Of a stretch of 64,000 nucleotides of DNA, positions 1 to 15,220 are shown piece by piece. Every line of letters starts with the position of its first letter. The first letter of the stretch is position 1. The position numbers and the translations under genes are program-made. Origin of the DNA: Sitta carolinensis (taxonomy: Eukaryota > Chordata > Aves > Passeriformes > Sittidae). The stretch is taken from assembly GCA_032173965.1 (NCBI GenBank), contig JAVUNC010000019.1, positions 7,502,501-7,566,500 on the forward strand. Reading direction: 5' to 3'. Below the pieces are notes generated by a model, which was not told the origin of the DNA, ran no database searches, and saw only the letters and a list, made by a program, of their open reading frames with translations.

Positions 1-4035
<4,035 letters not shown>

Positions 4036-5429
4036 GAGCCCTCGACCCTCTCCTGACTTTTCCCCCCTGCGGCCCCTGAGCCTTGAAGAGATGTCCTGTT
4101 ACCCAACACACCACGAGAAAGGCATCGGACAGCATCACCCCCTATTTTGTGCAAACTTGCTCCAAAAGTGCCACCCTTGACGCTGTCATTTCTACTACCC
4201 TGAGAGGCTTCAAGCCACCGGAGCCCCAGCAGAGTCAAAGGAACAAGGGGGAGGGAGGATGCAGGGAACTGTTGTTAACTGCAAGGCCCAGCTGCTGTTG
4301 CATCAACTCATCCGCATGGTTGTCGTCATGCCCTTCTGTGAGCTTTTCCCAGTTGTGCGTCCTCTGCTTCCGTGTCAAGCCGCGGCTCACTGCCATGAGT
4401 GCTTCATGTCTGGGCTTTTCCGTGCCACACTTGTCATTGCTGTGGAAGACGTGGAGGTTTCCTGCTGCTAGCAGAGCTTGTAGTGGGTTTGGGAAGAGCA
4501 TCCTCTGCCCAAACCAAAAAAAAACCACGACAGCGCTGAATGGTGACACAATGGCGCATTCTCAAGTCTTGTTCCAGCTACAATCCAGTCTTCAAAAGTC
4601 CTTGAATGCACAGTGTTGTAGGGGTGCTGGCAGGGCAATGGAAAAACCCTGGTCACACTGCATCACTTGAAGGGGAGAGGAGAGGAAGCAGAGGATGGGT
4701 GTAGGTGCTATGAGGCATTCAGGGGGCGGGCATTGTTTGGCTGGGGTTTTCTTTGGGTTGTTTTTGTTTACCTATGCTTAAGCACCAGAACCGAGTAAAA
4801 CCCTTTAAAATTCCTTCTATCCTACAAAAGTAGGAATGCCCTTCATCAGAAATGTGTGAGTGTCAAGTGGAATCAAGATGAAGTTTAAAGGACCGTGGTC
4901 ATGAGAGAGACTTTCACCATGCCCTGAAAATGGACAGCCACCTGCATACCTCAAAGGTTTGAAATACCTTTGACATACCCTGTATGAACAACACCATAAA
5001 GGCAGAAGACTACATCGTGCCACTGTCTGGAAGCCAGATACTGTCTGTATTGAAAGGTTTAGAGCCCTTTTTCTGTCGACAAAATACGTGTACGGTAGTG
5101 GTTTAAGGACAAACACTCCATTGACTCACTTTGTACACTCCATGCATGAAAAATAATCCAGTTAAGTGTATTGTCAAAACATAGATGTAGGAAATAATTC
5201 TTGTGTAAAGATGTGCATTAGTAACTTCAGCTTAGGGTTGGGAGGAGCTGTTTTAGCATGACTGCTATCCAAAAAAAGGGGTGCTTATTTCCATAGAAAT
5301 TGGAGTACTGGAGCATCAGCAAAGGAGTGGAAAGGTGTTCTTCAATCTGAGACTCTTCGTTTCATTGAAGTGACCCTGAGTCTGGCCCTGGATCCAAACG
5401 TCGAGGTAAGCTTCCTGTCTTCATAAGGG

Positions 5430-5435
5430 AATAAA
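5430..5435 (+). promoter_or_regulatory. ALK: Candidate proximal polyadenylation signal (ALK)
   Basis: AATAAA about 1.4 kb after the ALK stop codon. The downstream GT-rich element is weak, so use is uncertain. Confidence 0.3.
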
Positions 5436-7659
5436 CCAGAAACCCTATATATCCTGGACTTTGGGATGGGCAGATTGAAATTGGAGGACTTGGTTTGGGC
5501 CACCCCTCTTGTAAAAAACACATTGCAGGGGGACCACTAGTATGCTCTCCTAATCTGCCTTTCTGATGTGCCTGATACCCAGAATTAAATCCTTTTTTCA
5601 GACCAAAGCCAAAAGCAGATGTGGTGACTGGTTAACAGGCTGTGCTTGTCTGTTGGGAAGCTTGGGTCAGGGGCTGCTCTGAATTTCATGTTCATCTGCT
5701 AGAGATCCATCCCACTGCTGCTGCATGGGTAGGGGGGATAACAAGGGTTGCACCTACAGGCTTCTTTGGGATGAGCTAAGAGGGTGTTTGTCATCTCCAA
5801 GGTTATTAGGCTTGCAACTCTTGCTGTGAAATAGCCACTGGGGAGGGATTCTGTCTAGCTTAAGACTGTGTTAGTGTCACACCAGTCTCTCTCTCTATCT
5901 CAGTAAACTCAGTGGGGTAGTTTCTCGAGTCTCAGGAAAGCTGATTAATTCAGGAGGCAAGCACTATCTGAACAATTTATTACACTTATTCATATATAGT
6001 AGCAATTTTCATTTAAGTATTCCAGCTTTCTCATTTTCAGAAGAGCTGAAACTCCTCATTGTTTTTTGGGTTTTTTTTAAGCTTTTCTTTGCAAAGGAGC
6101 ACACTGAGTTTTTGCTGCCTTACAAAGTTACTGAGGTCAGAAGCTGACCTGTTTACTGATGAGTGTTTTCAAAAGAATGCACAAGAACAAAAAGTTGCTA
6201 AGTTAATGATCTTTGACTAGCTGAAATAATTAATTATTGGATCTGGGGCAGCAGCTTCGATGCTGCACAAATGCAGATAAGCTGCCAGGTGATGATGTTA
6301 AAGGTGGAATTTTTAAAGAAACTTAAAAAGCACAAGCAGCAAGAGATGATTTTAATCTGTAGGTGTGAAAGGCAGGCTCTGCCAGCCATGGTGAGAGTGT
6401 GGTTGCTGCTATGGGCTTGTGCTGTGCAGTTATTTTATCATAGATTTCTACTGAAATACTCTTACAGAATGGGAGTTGTAAAAAAATGAAGGAGCTAAAC
6501 AGATTCCTACTTCTTACCTATGGAATATGTCAAGAGATAATTCTGATCAGGGGAAATGGTGAATTGCTACTTAAATTCTCCAGTCTGCTGAGTACACTGC
6601 ATTGAGACTAACACTGTTCAGCACTGGCAGCTGCTTTCAAGTGAGCTTCCCTCTGGTGTCTCCAGTGCAAAATGCTTTGTTGTGGGTTCCTTAATTGTTT
6701 AGATTTCCTTGGTTGGTAGGAGTTTTGGGGGGTTTTCTTATTATTGGGGTTTCTTTTTAATCCCTCTCTCTTAACTCTTGGAATTCATAAATCCAGTCTG
6801 GGCTTATTTTTAGTGTTAAAACCATACCATTTCTGAGCTTTTCCACAGCAAGTGTTTAGTTTGGTATCCCTGTGTGCTGTCCAAGCACTGTACCCTAGGT
6901 TGCAAAAACTGTTCTGTAAATATTGGTGCTGGTCAAATCTTCTCACTTAGAAACAAGAGCTGGAGCATTTGCCTGTCTTCTTTCTTAGAAAACAAGTACT
7001 ACCATGAGTTGCTTGGGCCAAAGGGTGCTCTGTTGTTTGTGCTCACGCTGCAGTCGCCATGAGCATGAACCAGAAATTTTAATTTCTGTGTCTAGGACGA
7101 TTCACCTGTTCAGTACTCAGAGCTGCAGGGACCAGAAAGGATTTAAGTCACCATGGGTTCACCAGACCAAATCACTCTGTAAATCCCGAATTCTTCTATC
7201 AAACCCCTCCATTCTAGGAGAAAAACAAACCCAAGTTATTTTAACCCTCTTACCCATTTTTGTCTATGGTTTATTTTTTTAAATTACAGTTTATTGACAC
7301 ACTGTATGTTTTAAAGGTACTTGTTTTAAGACTGTTAACTTTTTGTGTTGGTAATAATGATTTATGTATTCTACATAACTTTTTTCTGATTTATGTCTTC
7401 CTCATTCTACAGTGGAAGAGCGGGAAGCAGCATGATCTACAGGATGTAAAGCACAACTGGGAAAAACCCTGTGCTACCCCTCTTATGCTCTGAAAATGGC
7501 TTATTTCCATGTGGATGCTCCCTGGTTTCCTACAGAAGATAAGCAGGTTTCTGATTCCCTGAGCTGCTGGAGGTGAACCAGGTTGGGATGCCAGTCTCTC
7601 TACCTTTCCAGTTGTGCCATCATCTCCTCTTTTTGCCACTGAACCTTGTTTCTGCACCG

Positions 7660-7995
7660 CGTGCCTGGCAGTGAAGCGAGGGTGGTTCTGCCGGCCGAGG
7701 CGCAGGGAGGGAGCGGGGTGGGAGCGGGCTCGGCCCCAGCAGAGGAGGGGCAGGGCAGGGCAGGGCAGGGCAGGGCTGGCAGCCCCAGGGCTGCTCCTGC
7801 TCCGCGGGGCTGGCACAGGGACTGCCAGGGGCCGCCTGGCACATCTGCTCCTGGTTCTGCGCCTGGCTTCTGGGGGATGAGAACCTTGACATGGGAATAG
7901 CATAAAACAGCTTCCACAGCAGCCAAGGCATCGCCGCTCGTCTGTCCCAGAGTTAAACCCATCGCGGGGAAACGTCCCGAGTGTCCCCATCCGGC
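7660..7995. other. GC- and CpG-rich patch with (GGGCA)n tract
   Basis: This block is clearly richer in G+C and CpG than the AT-rich DNA around it. It contains a tandem GGGCA run at about 7747-7775 and several CG dinucleotides near 7680-7740 and 7930-8000. Open frames on both strands here follow from base composition. It could be a small orphan CpG island, a GC-rich part of the ALK 3' UTR, or simple-repeat expansion. Confidence 0.4.
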
Positions 7996-8193
7996 TTCTT
8001 TTAGTACCGAGCATCATTATGGGAGTGTCTGTCTCATGTACAGCCGTTTATGCAACATTGTTTATAAAGGAAGGGCCTGTGCACTTCAGGGATACTATGA
8101 AGAAAAATACTAATATATGGTCATTGAGTATTTTGTATTGAATAGTGTATTTGTATTGTAAACAAGTGTAGTGAACCACAAGGCATGAAGACA

Positions 8194-8199
8194 AATAAA
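8194..8199 (+). promoter_or_regulatory. Candidate distal polyadenylation signal (ALK or unannotated transcript)
   Basis: AATAAA preceded by AT-rich sequence with TTTGTATT elements, and followed within about 20-35 bases by GT/T-rich sequence, the arrangement of a working poly(A) site. Confidence 0.4.
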
Positions 8200-8215
8200 G
8201 TGACAGTAGCTGGCT

Positions 8216-10594
8216 TTCTCCGTGTTGGGCTCTGCAATGATTGGATCCACGTCAGAGGGAGGTCTCTGGACATCCATTTTTATTTGGCAAAGTTCCTGAA
8301 GTATTAAGGTGATGAAGACCCTAAGGAGCAGGTTTGGTGGTACCCTGAGCCACCCTTTGGGCTTGCAGCAGCTATTCCAAACTTCTCTGCATTGCAAATG
8401 TCACACACCAAGTTTGTTACAGGGGAAGGAGCCCTTCCCTCTGCCACAAGGAAGGCTGGCTTTTACCCACAGCAAACTGGCCAGCATAAAAAGAGAACAC
8501 AGGATATGGCTGAAGATAGCATTTGGGTGTTTCCCTAAATGTATATAAGACAGCCTTTGAGTCTGGACTGAGGGTAGGTCTACCTATAAGCTGTATTTTA
8601 ATCTTTAATTGAATCTTGTGACAATTCTAAGAGGTAGCTCCTGCCCTGAAACAGTCACTTTTTATCCTGTCCCCTATCACTCCTATGGCCCAGGTAGCTG
8701 CATTCTCAAGAAATGCTCCTTGAAATTAGGACTGACTACAAACTTTCTCCCTCACAGGCTCATTCTACTGCAGGATAGAGCTGTGGTTTGGTTAACAAGA
8801 CTTTTCCAGTAGGCACTTCTCCCCTCCCTCCTTTGTTTTCTTCCCTGTCTTCACTCAAAAAGGAGCTCTCCTATGCTCTTCCAGGAACAGGGCTGGTCAT
8901 CAGCCAGCCACTCCAGTCTGGTTTGAATCTGGCACTGCCTGGAAATCTCTGCTCTAATTCCCCTTTCTTCCAGAGTTGTCTGTCTGCAGCTGGGCGGGGA
9001 AAAGGAGGCAGGTGGATACTCTGCTGTGTGGCTTTCATGGACAATTTCAGTTTCCACCTGGTCCTTGACAAGGCCTCTGCAAACTCTGAACTCTGGAAAA
9101 GCCATGACAGAGATGCTGGATTTGGCCACCTCTCACAGGTAACAGAGTTAACTTCCCAGAGGAACTCTGCTATGTCTTCCAGATCTGCAAAGCCAGCCTT
9201 GCATCCATGTGCCTCAGATGTTGCTGTCCAGCAGCAGCACTCTGAAAGGACAGGCTCCCTGCCCAGAAAACCATTACTGTCTCCATCTGTAAAACTGCCA
9301 CTGACTCCAGCTGAGCTGAACTCCCTAGAAATTAATTCCCCATGCTCAGACATTTCAAGAGAATTCTCATCCTTGTCACATGCACCTGTGGTCTCTCTGG
9401 ATAGTGTCCAAAAAAACTTGAAAGATTGAATTGCTAAGAGTACTGAGGAAGGATATTTTCTTTATCAGGACCTGAGACATGCTGTGGGACAAGGACTGTC
9501 CTCAGAGTCTGCACAGAGAGCACAGAATTGCTGGGGACCATCTGTTTATTTTTTATAAACTACAGATGTTTTATTTATGTAGTTTCTCGTGACTTTGAGA
9601 ATCATTTAGCTTTTTTTCTAACCAGTCAGGGGCTGTGATAGTAGAGTCCTCTGCAGAGCACCTAATTTCAAACTTCACTGCCACTTATTTTTCAGAGTTT
9701 TTTTTATGACACAGTGTCCTCCTGCAGGACTTGGAGTAAAGGATTATGGCAACATACCTTGGATTTAGGGAAGCACAAATCCCTTCCCATCATCACCTTG
9801 AACAGAGCCATCAGTAATCCTCTCTGGAATGAACTGATTTATTCCTGTTTCAGACAGCATAAATTTACAGTGCTTCTTGCTTCCTGGCAGAAGATTCTGA
9901 GAGCTACCAAAAGAGCTCCATCCTGCCAACAGTGAGCCTTGCTCCTCTAAGCCACTGTGCTCGGGCCAGTTACAGCCAGAGCTTCCAGGAGAGATGTGCT
10001 GGTGGCTGAAGCGAAATGGAAGGTCGAGCACAACACACCAGTGCCAGATGGTATCTGTGCCTTCTCCTGCACCCAGCAGGCAGCTTCAGTGAGGCCCAGG
10101 CCAAAACCCTGCTTCCAGCTGAACTGCCTGGAGCTACAGAGCTGTGGAAGGGGCAGCCAGACACCCTGCAGGGAAAACAAGCTCCCACAGCATCCTCTGT
10201 GCAAGACAGACCACACAGAAGTGGTGTGACCCCAACAAAGCTGCCTCACCCACAAGCTTCTTGCCATACCTACCTCCTGGAGAACTCCAGCTACCCCTCA
10301 GATAGAGCAGTTCCACCCATTCCATCTGCTCAGGCAGGAAGAAGAGCATTCCTGCTGCTGAGTGGCTCCTCAGAAACTGCCCTGCTCGCCCAGGAGCAGG
10401 AGCTGTGACAGAATGTGCTGTGCAGAGGTTTGGTCTGGAACTGGCAGCTCTGTGCTGAACAGCCAGGAGAGAGAAAAGCTTCTGGTTCACAGCTGGCAGT
10501 TGCTGTTCCACTCTGAACCTCCTGCACTGAATTTGTACAGAAAAAAAGAAAGGTACATTCTATAAAGACCCAATGAAAATTCTTTCTGTTCTAC
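8216..10594. other. Intergenic region between convergent ALK and CLIP4
   Basis: No gene is recognised. A plus-strand frame open through 8788-9429 has no similarity I know, and the opposite strand is open over most of the same stretch, so I do not call it coding. The DNA is mid-GC and otherwise plain. Confidence 0.6.
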
Positions 10595-10612
10595 TATTTA
10601 ACAGGGTTTCAT

Positions 10613-10618
10613 TTTATT
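10613..10618 (-). promoter_or_regulatory. CLIP4: Candidate CLIP4 polyadenylation signal
   Basis: TTTATT on the plus strand, i.e. AATAAA on the CLIP4 strand, about 1.6 kb past the stop codon, with T-rich sequence downstream on the minus strand. Confidence 0.5.
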
Positions 10619-11675
10619 AATACCAGCAAGAAACAGATATTAGACAAAGTAAAGTTCAGTACATCACTGAATATCTGCATCTCTAAATATAAAGCATTAC
10701 TTTTTTTTTTTTTTTACAGTCAAAATTTACAGCTTTTATATTCAATTTAAAATTCCCATGAGTTAGAATATAATATGCATTATTTTAAATACAGATCAGG
10801 AAAAATAGCTACAGCAACATTTAAAAGAAGGTTACAGCAGCAGGATTCTGTCTAAAAATAGGATATTACAATTTAAAGTCTCACTTCTTCAAGTAGGCAA
10901 GAGCAAGCTAATCATTTAAGAGTAATTTAGGAGTAAAATGTTCTGGAACACAAACCCATCCAGTTAAGATAATGCTTACGTATGCTGAGCAATTAAAATA
11001 CATTCTATGTTTAAAACCTGGACAAAAGATTAGCTGTTCTAAAAGGCTGATACACAAATGATGTCACACAAAGGCCCATTACAGTGCTGTACCCAAAATT
11101 ATCCTTAATTCATCATAAGACCTCACAAAAAACTTATACTGGAAACTGTTCCAAAGCAAACAAAAAAAAAAATGTATCACAAACTAATCAAATAATGTCA
11201 ACAGCTTGCTTGAAAACCCTGTATCTGTTCCATACCATTGGCAGGAATTACCTTGCTGTATTTATAGACTTAATTTGTGATGAGGGTATTACATATTCCA
11301 CTCTGGGTTTATTTGCATTCTACAACTGCGATACTCATTGCCTGCAGCACCCCAAACAAAAAAATACTCTCTAAAAATGAGGGAAAGCTCTCCAGGAGAG
11401 TGCAAAGTGCATTATTTCAAAGAGTGCATCTTGTTCTGCATTCTACAAATGCAGAACAAAAAGTGCTTGTTACTGTACAGACTGACATGCAGCATATTTG
11501 TGCTTTTTAAAGGCTTTTTATTTAATTGCTGTTCTTGACTACGAGAGGGGCAAATCCTTGTATTTAACAGCCCTTCTGCATAATGGAAAGCAGGAGAAGA
11601 GGAGAGGGAAAGAAGAAGAGAGATCTGAACAATAAAATGCAAAAATACTCCACAACTGTTTGAAAAAGCCGGGAC

Positions 11676-11695
11676 GGGGGGGGGGGGGGGGGGGG
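11676..11695. repeat. Poly-G run, 20 bases
   Basis: Twenty consecutive G on the plus strand within the CLIP4 3' UTR interval. Its length may be unreliable in any assembly. Confidence 0.9.
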
Positions 11696-12048
11696 TGTGG
11701 CTTTTTTTTCCTCCTTTCTTATTGCTAGCAGCTGGTATTGGAATTGACAAAGTGCCCAGGAACCAGGCTAATGTCACCCATCAGCCACCTCCACTGTCAG
11801 AAGCGGGCAACACACAAACATTTCCAGTTCATTACTACATGCAGAAAAACCCTCTAAATACTGCATGAACCACACAGGAGCTTTAGAGAAGGCTGCAGAC
11901 ACTCCGTTCTCCAACTGCAACCATTTTCAAATGATGCAGCACCTTAAACCCAAGATGCTTTGATAACCTTCCAGGAAAGGGTCATTAAAGTAGGAGAAAC
12001 TCAACAGTGGTTTTACTTCTCAACATGACTCAACTCCTTTTTATCTAT

Positions 12049-12104
12049 TTTTTATATATATATTTATATAAAATATATATATATTATATACACACACATA
12101 CATT
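12049..12104. repeat. TA-rich microsatellite
   Basis: Imperfect alternating T/A with a short CA tail, inside the CLIP4 3' UTR. Confidence 0.8.
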
Positions 12105-12233
12105 GTAAAACGCAAACACAGATTTAAAGATTCCAAAGGGAGCTTGCATTCTAGGCGGGGTAGTTTTGTGCTTTAAAATACTCCTTCCCCTGTGTGCTGA
12201 GCAGCTGCTCCCCTGTGGGCTGTTCCCTGTGGC

Positions 12234-12555
12234 TCAGCAGATGTCATCCACCAGCTTGGCCCCGTTGATGCCCCGGTAGGTGACCCTGCTGGGCCGCACC
12301 AGCACGCCGTGGTTCGGCTTGCAGCTGAAGTAGCGCTTGTCCCCCACAGCGCCGTCGTTCTTGCCCTTGGCGCTGCGCAGCTCCAGCCCCAGCCAGATGC
12401 CCGGGGCAAAGTCCGTGGGCCCGATGTACCTGATGGTGCCCATTTCATTGGAGCTGCTCAGGAGAACCTGGGAGCCTTCGTGCAGCTTCACGGGCCCCTC
12501 GCAGGGAGCCGCGGGGCTGCTGCTCCAGCTGCGCCGCAGCACAGAGCTCTTGGAT
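12234..12555 (-). CDS. CLIP4: CLIP4, coding exon 15 (third CAP-Gly domain, C-terminus)
   Basis: Terminal coding exon, residues 593-699, stop TGA at 12236-12234. After a Ser/Arg-rich lead-in it encodes a full CAP-Gly domain from about residue 615: VKLHEGSQVLL, GIWLGLELRSAKGKNDG, KRYFSCKPNHGVLV. The GKNDG loop is the groove that binds the EEY/F tails of tubulin and EB proteins. It ends KLVDDIC (human KLVDENC). The acceptor is CTGGCTAG on the minus strand, and the first base completes an Arg codon. This exon is much richer in G+C and CpG than the other CLIP4 exons. Confidence 0.95.
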
Positions 12556-13201
12556 CTAGCCAGAAAAGAAAGGGAACAAAGGACGTCTTTTTTTTTTTTT
12601 TTGTTATAAAACGTCCAGGGCGAATCTGGAATTCAAGGAAGTGCACAGGAGAAAAAACACACCCTCGAATCCCTTCTTAGAAAAACTGAGTTCGATCTCA
12701 TGTCACTAACAAACCATGAAATAACATTAACAGGCTGCTACACATGGCAGGCTGAAGTATTGGAAAAGCAATTTCCTTCACCCGATGCTAGGATCTACAA
12801 TATTTACAGCAGGTGATAGTACTGGTAAATAGCCATACAAAACTTTTAATTTGGGGCTTAAAACGTTTAACCAAAACAACTTTTAACATACAACTGTCAG
12901 TCAGGATCACCAGAACAAAGTGAAGACCTTTATCAAGAGCCTCTGAACTTCACCCAGCTGTGTGAAAATACAAGAATTTGGAAAATATGCAGTGATGAAT
13001 GATTGGAAAACAACTTTAATGCCAACCTGAATTCTAGGACTGTACTCCTGGGTGCCCATGGAAAAACAGTGCACTAGTGATCCATTTAGGAAAGAAAACA
13101 AATGAACATGTAAAGGTCTAGATATCCTATATGCATGAAGGGTTTTTTTGAGCAACGCTAACAGCCAGCTCACCCAAGCACTTGAAACTCATAACACTCA
13201 C
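12556..13201 (-). other. CLIP4: CLIP4 intron 14 of the coding part
   Basis: AT-rich intron of about 650 bp with a GTGAGT donor; nothing else is recognised. Confidence 0.8.
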
Positions 13202-13274
13202 CTAGCAAAGGCATTTCTTCTGTTTATCTCCTTTTGTGAAGATGCAGAAGTAGTGCTTAGACTGCGTCTAAAAC
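13202..13274 (-). CDS. CLIP4: CLIP4, coding exon 14 (Ser/Arg linker)
   Basis: Exon of 73 bp, residues about 569-592, encoding FRRSLSTTSASSQKEINRRN, nearly identical to human CLIP4 as I recall it. It lies between CAP-Gly domains 2 and 3. The acceptor is ACTCAG (minus strand) and the donor CTAG|GTGAGT. An internal TTTTAG would give the wrong phase, which decides the start. Such basic Ser-rich linkers in CLIP proteins are commonly phosphorylated; that is family knowledge. Confidence 0.92.
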
Positions 13275-13928
13275 CTGAGTGGAGAGATTAATAAGCTGTT
13301 TAGGACTTCTTAAGGGAAAAATCCCCAAAACCTTTATGAACACATATTCTTTCACACTGCTTCCACTACATTTGCTGCACATTCTCCCCTCTCATTTGGA
13401 AATTAAATGATCAAACTTCTCGTGAACGTACATACCTATATTATGTTTGGCTTTTCAAAGGGGACAGAAATTAAATTAAACAAACTAAACAAGGGTAATT
13501 TGAAGGTCTTTTCACAAAAAGCTTAAGTAGAAGAAAAGAAAACCAACTACTTCAAGTACCTCACACAAGTTTTAGTAATTTCATAGGGACGTTCCCCTAC
13601 TGATCCCTTCATCAATCTCAATTTGTATTAAGGAGCAGGTTCCATTTCCCTTTCTCTCTGATTAGAATGCAGTATTAGCAATAAAGGGATGACTGCCAAC
13701 AATCGTAACTGACATAATTCTTTCTGCCAGTAGAGTGTTAAGAACAATACAGTACTTCACAGATCCTTCTGCAGGCTGCATTTTTAGGAAGGGAGCAGAC
13801 AGACTATTGGCTGACATTTGGGGTCCCTGAAAATCTCTTGTGCTTCTGGAGAAGCTGGCTTTGTGCAGAAGGTTTTGGCTGCAGAGCAGGGGCTGCCTCA
13901 CCCAAATCCCCATGTCTCCCACTCCTAC
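13275..13928 (-). other. CLIP4: CLIP4 intron
   Basis: Intron of about 650 bp with GTAGGA donor and CACTCAG acceptor; no other features are seen. Confidence 0.8.
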
Positions 13929-13993
13929 CTGGAAAAGTGTGAGTTACTTTACTCCATGAAGTCTCTGTGAGAGAATCCAGAGAACCAGTTAGT
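13929..13993 (-). CDS. CLIP4: CLIP4, coding exon 13 (linker)
   Basis: Exon of 65 bp, residues about 547-568, encoding LTGSLDSLTETSWSKVTHTF, the counterpart of the human segment TDSLDTLSEISS. The acceptor is TTTGCAG and the donor CCAG|GTAGGA. It begins by completing the Arg codon left open by exon 12. Confidence 0.9.
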
Positions 13994-14768
13994 CTGCAAA
14001 GCAATAACACAATAAAGAGGTCATTTCAACTCAACTCTGAACAAACCTACTCTGAAAAAACCTGGCTTCTTGTCAAATATTGATGAGGTTTTGGTTCTTT
14101 CCTTCTCCATCTGCCCCCAAGAGACACCAACATGGCTGCTATGCAAGAAGTGCCTGGAGCAAGTCAGTGTATTTGAGTTACTTGTCTCTCACTCATTGAG
14201 ACAGCAGGCATGGTTCTGAGGCAAGTTCCTAACAGTCTGCCTGAGCTGGCTTATTCAGAGAAATAAAAGCAAGAACATATCTGGCACAGTAACTACACAC
14301 AAGTACAGAAGGAAAGGGTACAGAACTCCTTGGATGCTCTTCCTGGAACCTCAGGAAGAGAGTACAAGCAAGTGGTGCATGCTTTGGATCCTCTGTGCAG
14401 TTAGCTGGGATAAAAAGAGCGTTTCCAGTCATGTCCAAGGGCAATTTCCTTTTGTAACTGAATTTAGCAGAACACCTCAGGATTGGGTCATGAAAGTAAG
14501 GTTTAATGAACACAGACTATCACAGGCCATGGAATAAAAATACTTCAGGTAGCTGCAAGAGAAACAGGGGGAGATGCATTTCCAGTTTTACACTCCTCTT
14601 TCAAAAAGCTGATCTAAACCCACCAGGTTTTTAATAGAGGTTACAAACTTCCATTTGCAGAAGAAAACATTTGAATCTTCTGTATCTGTTCAAAAATCTG
14701 TTTCACACTGTAAATGTATTAGGAAATCATTTGGCAAACCCCAACAAGACAAGAGCTTCAGTGCTCAC
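13994..14768 (-). other. CLIP4: CLIP4 intron
   Basis: Intron of about 775 bp; short open frames in it have no recognisable similarity. Confidence 0.8.
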
Positions 14769-14892
14769 CTCTGTACCCGAGATGGGGGTGCAAATATGCC
14801 ATATCTGGGAAGGCAACTGAAGTACTGCACTCCTCCCACAGAGCCATCGTTCTTCCCATGGGGCTTGTCCAATTCAATGCCACACCAGAACC
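14769..14892 (-). CDS. CLIP4: CLIP4, coding exon 12 (second CAP-Gly domain, C-terminal half)
   Basis: Exon of 124 bp, residues about 506-546. It encodes FWCGIELDKPHGKNDGSVGG then VQYFSCLPRYGIFAP and SRVQR. This is the core of CAP-Gly 2, with the GKNDG tubulin-tail-binding loop intact. Human has YWYG where this bird has FWCG. The domain is split between this exon and exon 11 after the FAPG motif, as in CAP-Gly 1. Confidence 0.94.
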
Positions 14893-15188
14893 CTACATTG
14901 CAAAACAGCAGAATCAGGGCATTTTGAACAAAACACTTGACTTTTCTTCATCTAGACCACTGGAACCGCTGGCATTCATCCCTATCAAGGAAAACAGTTT
15001 CTAGTCAGAAAATGTCATTATGCTAAAAACAAATATGAATATTATAATATAGCTATCTATGAAGTTATGCAAAAATTATACCCTAATAAATCTAATTATT
15101 TCAGCATTTTTATATGCTTTCAATAAAATTATTGGCATTTTAATTAATATAAAAAAGGTAAAGCATTTGAGGAACATATATGTGTGTG

Positions 15189-15220
15189 TATATATAAATA
15201 TATATATATATATATATAAA
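15189..15220. repeat. (TA)n microsatellite
   Basis: Alternating TA with one interruption, inside a CLIP4 intron. Confidence 0.85.

Larger units (their letters stand above)
4036..8215 (+). other. ALK: Putative ALK 3' UTR; 3' end uncertain
   Basis: Non-coding sequence after the ALK stop codon. Two AATAAA hexamers could end the transcript, at 5430-5435 and 8194-8199. The second is followed by GT/T-rich sequence and preceded by AT-rich sequence, like a normal cleavage site, so a 3' UTR of up to about 4.2 kb is possible. Human ALK has a much shorter 3' UTR by my recollection, so the longer model is inference. No coding segment is recognised here. Confidence 0.35.
10595..12233 (-). other. CLIP4: CLIP4 3' UTR (approximate)
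   Basis: AT-rich sequence following the CLIP4 stop codon on the minus strand, ending near an AATAAA hexamer (minus strand) at 10618-10613. It contains a 20-G run (C in the mRNA) at 11676-11695, a TA-rich stretch at about 12049-12104 and a T run near 10701-10715. A second minus-strand AATAAA at about 11522-11517 could give a shorter form. The end is inferred from the hexamer only. Confidence 0.55.

Noticed and set aside
7391..8017. Overlapping open frames on both strands with Pro/Ala/Arg-rich translations
   Set aside because: Caused by the GC-rich patch and the GGGCA repeat; no motif, start context or splice logic supports a protein.
10016..10408. 130-codon open frame close to the CLIP4 3' end
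   Set aside because: No recognisable motif, overlapping open frames on the other strand, and no promoter or splice evidence.
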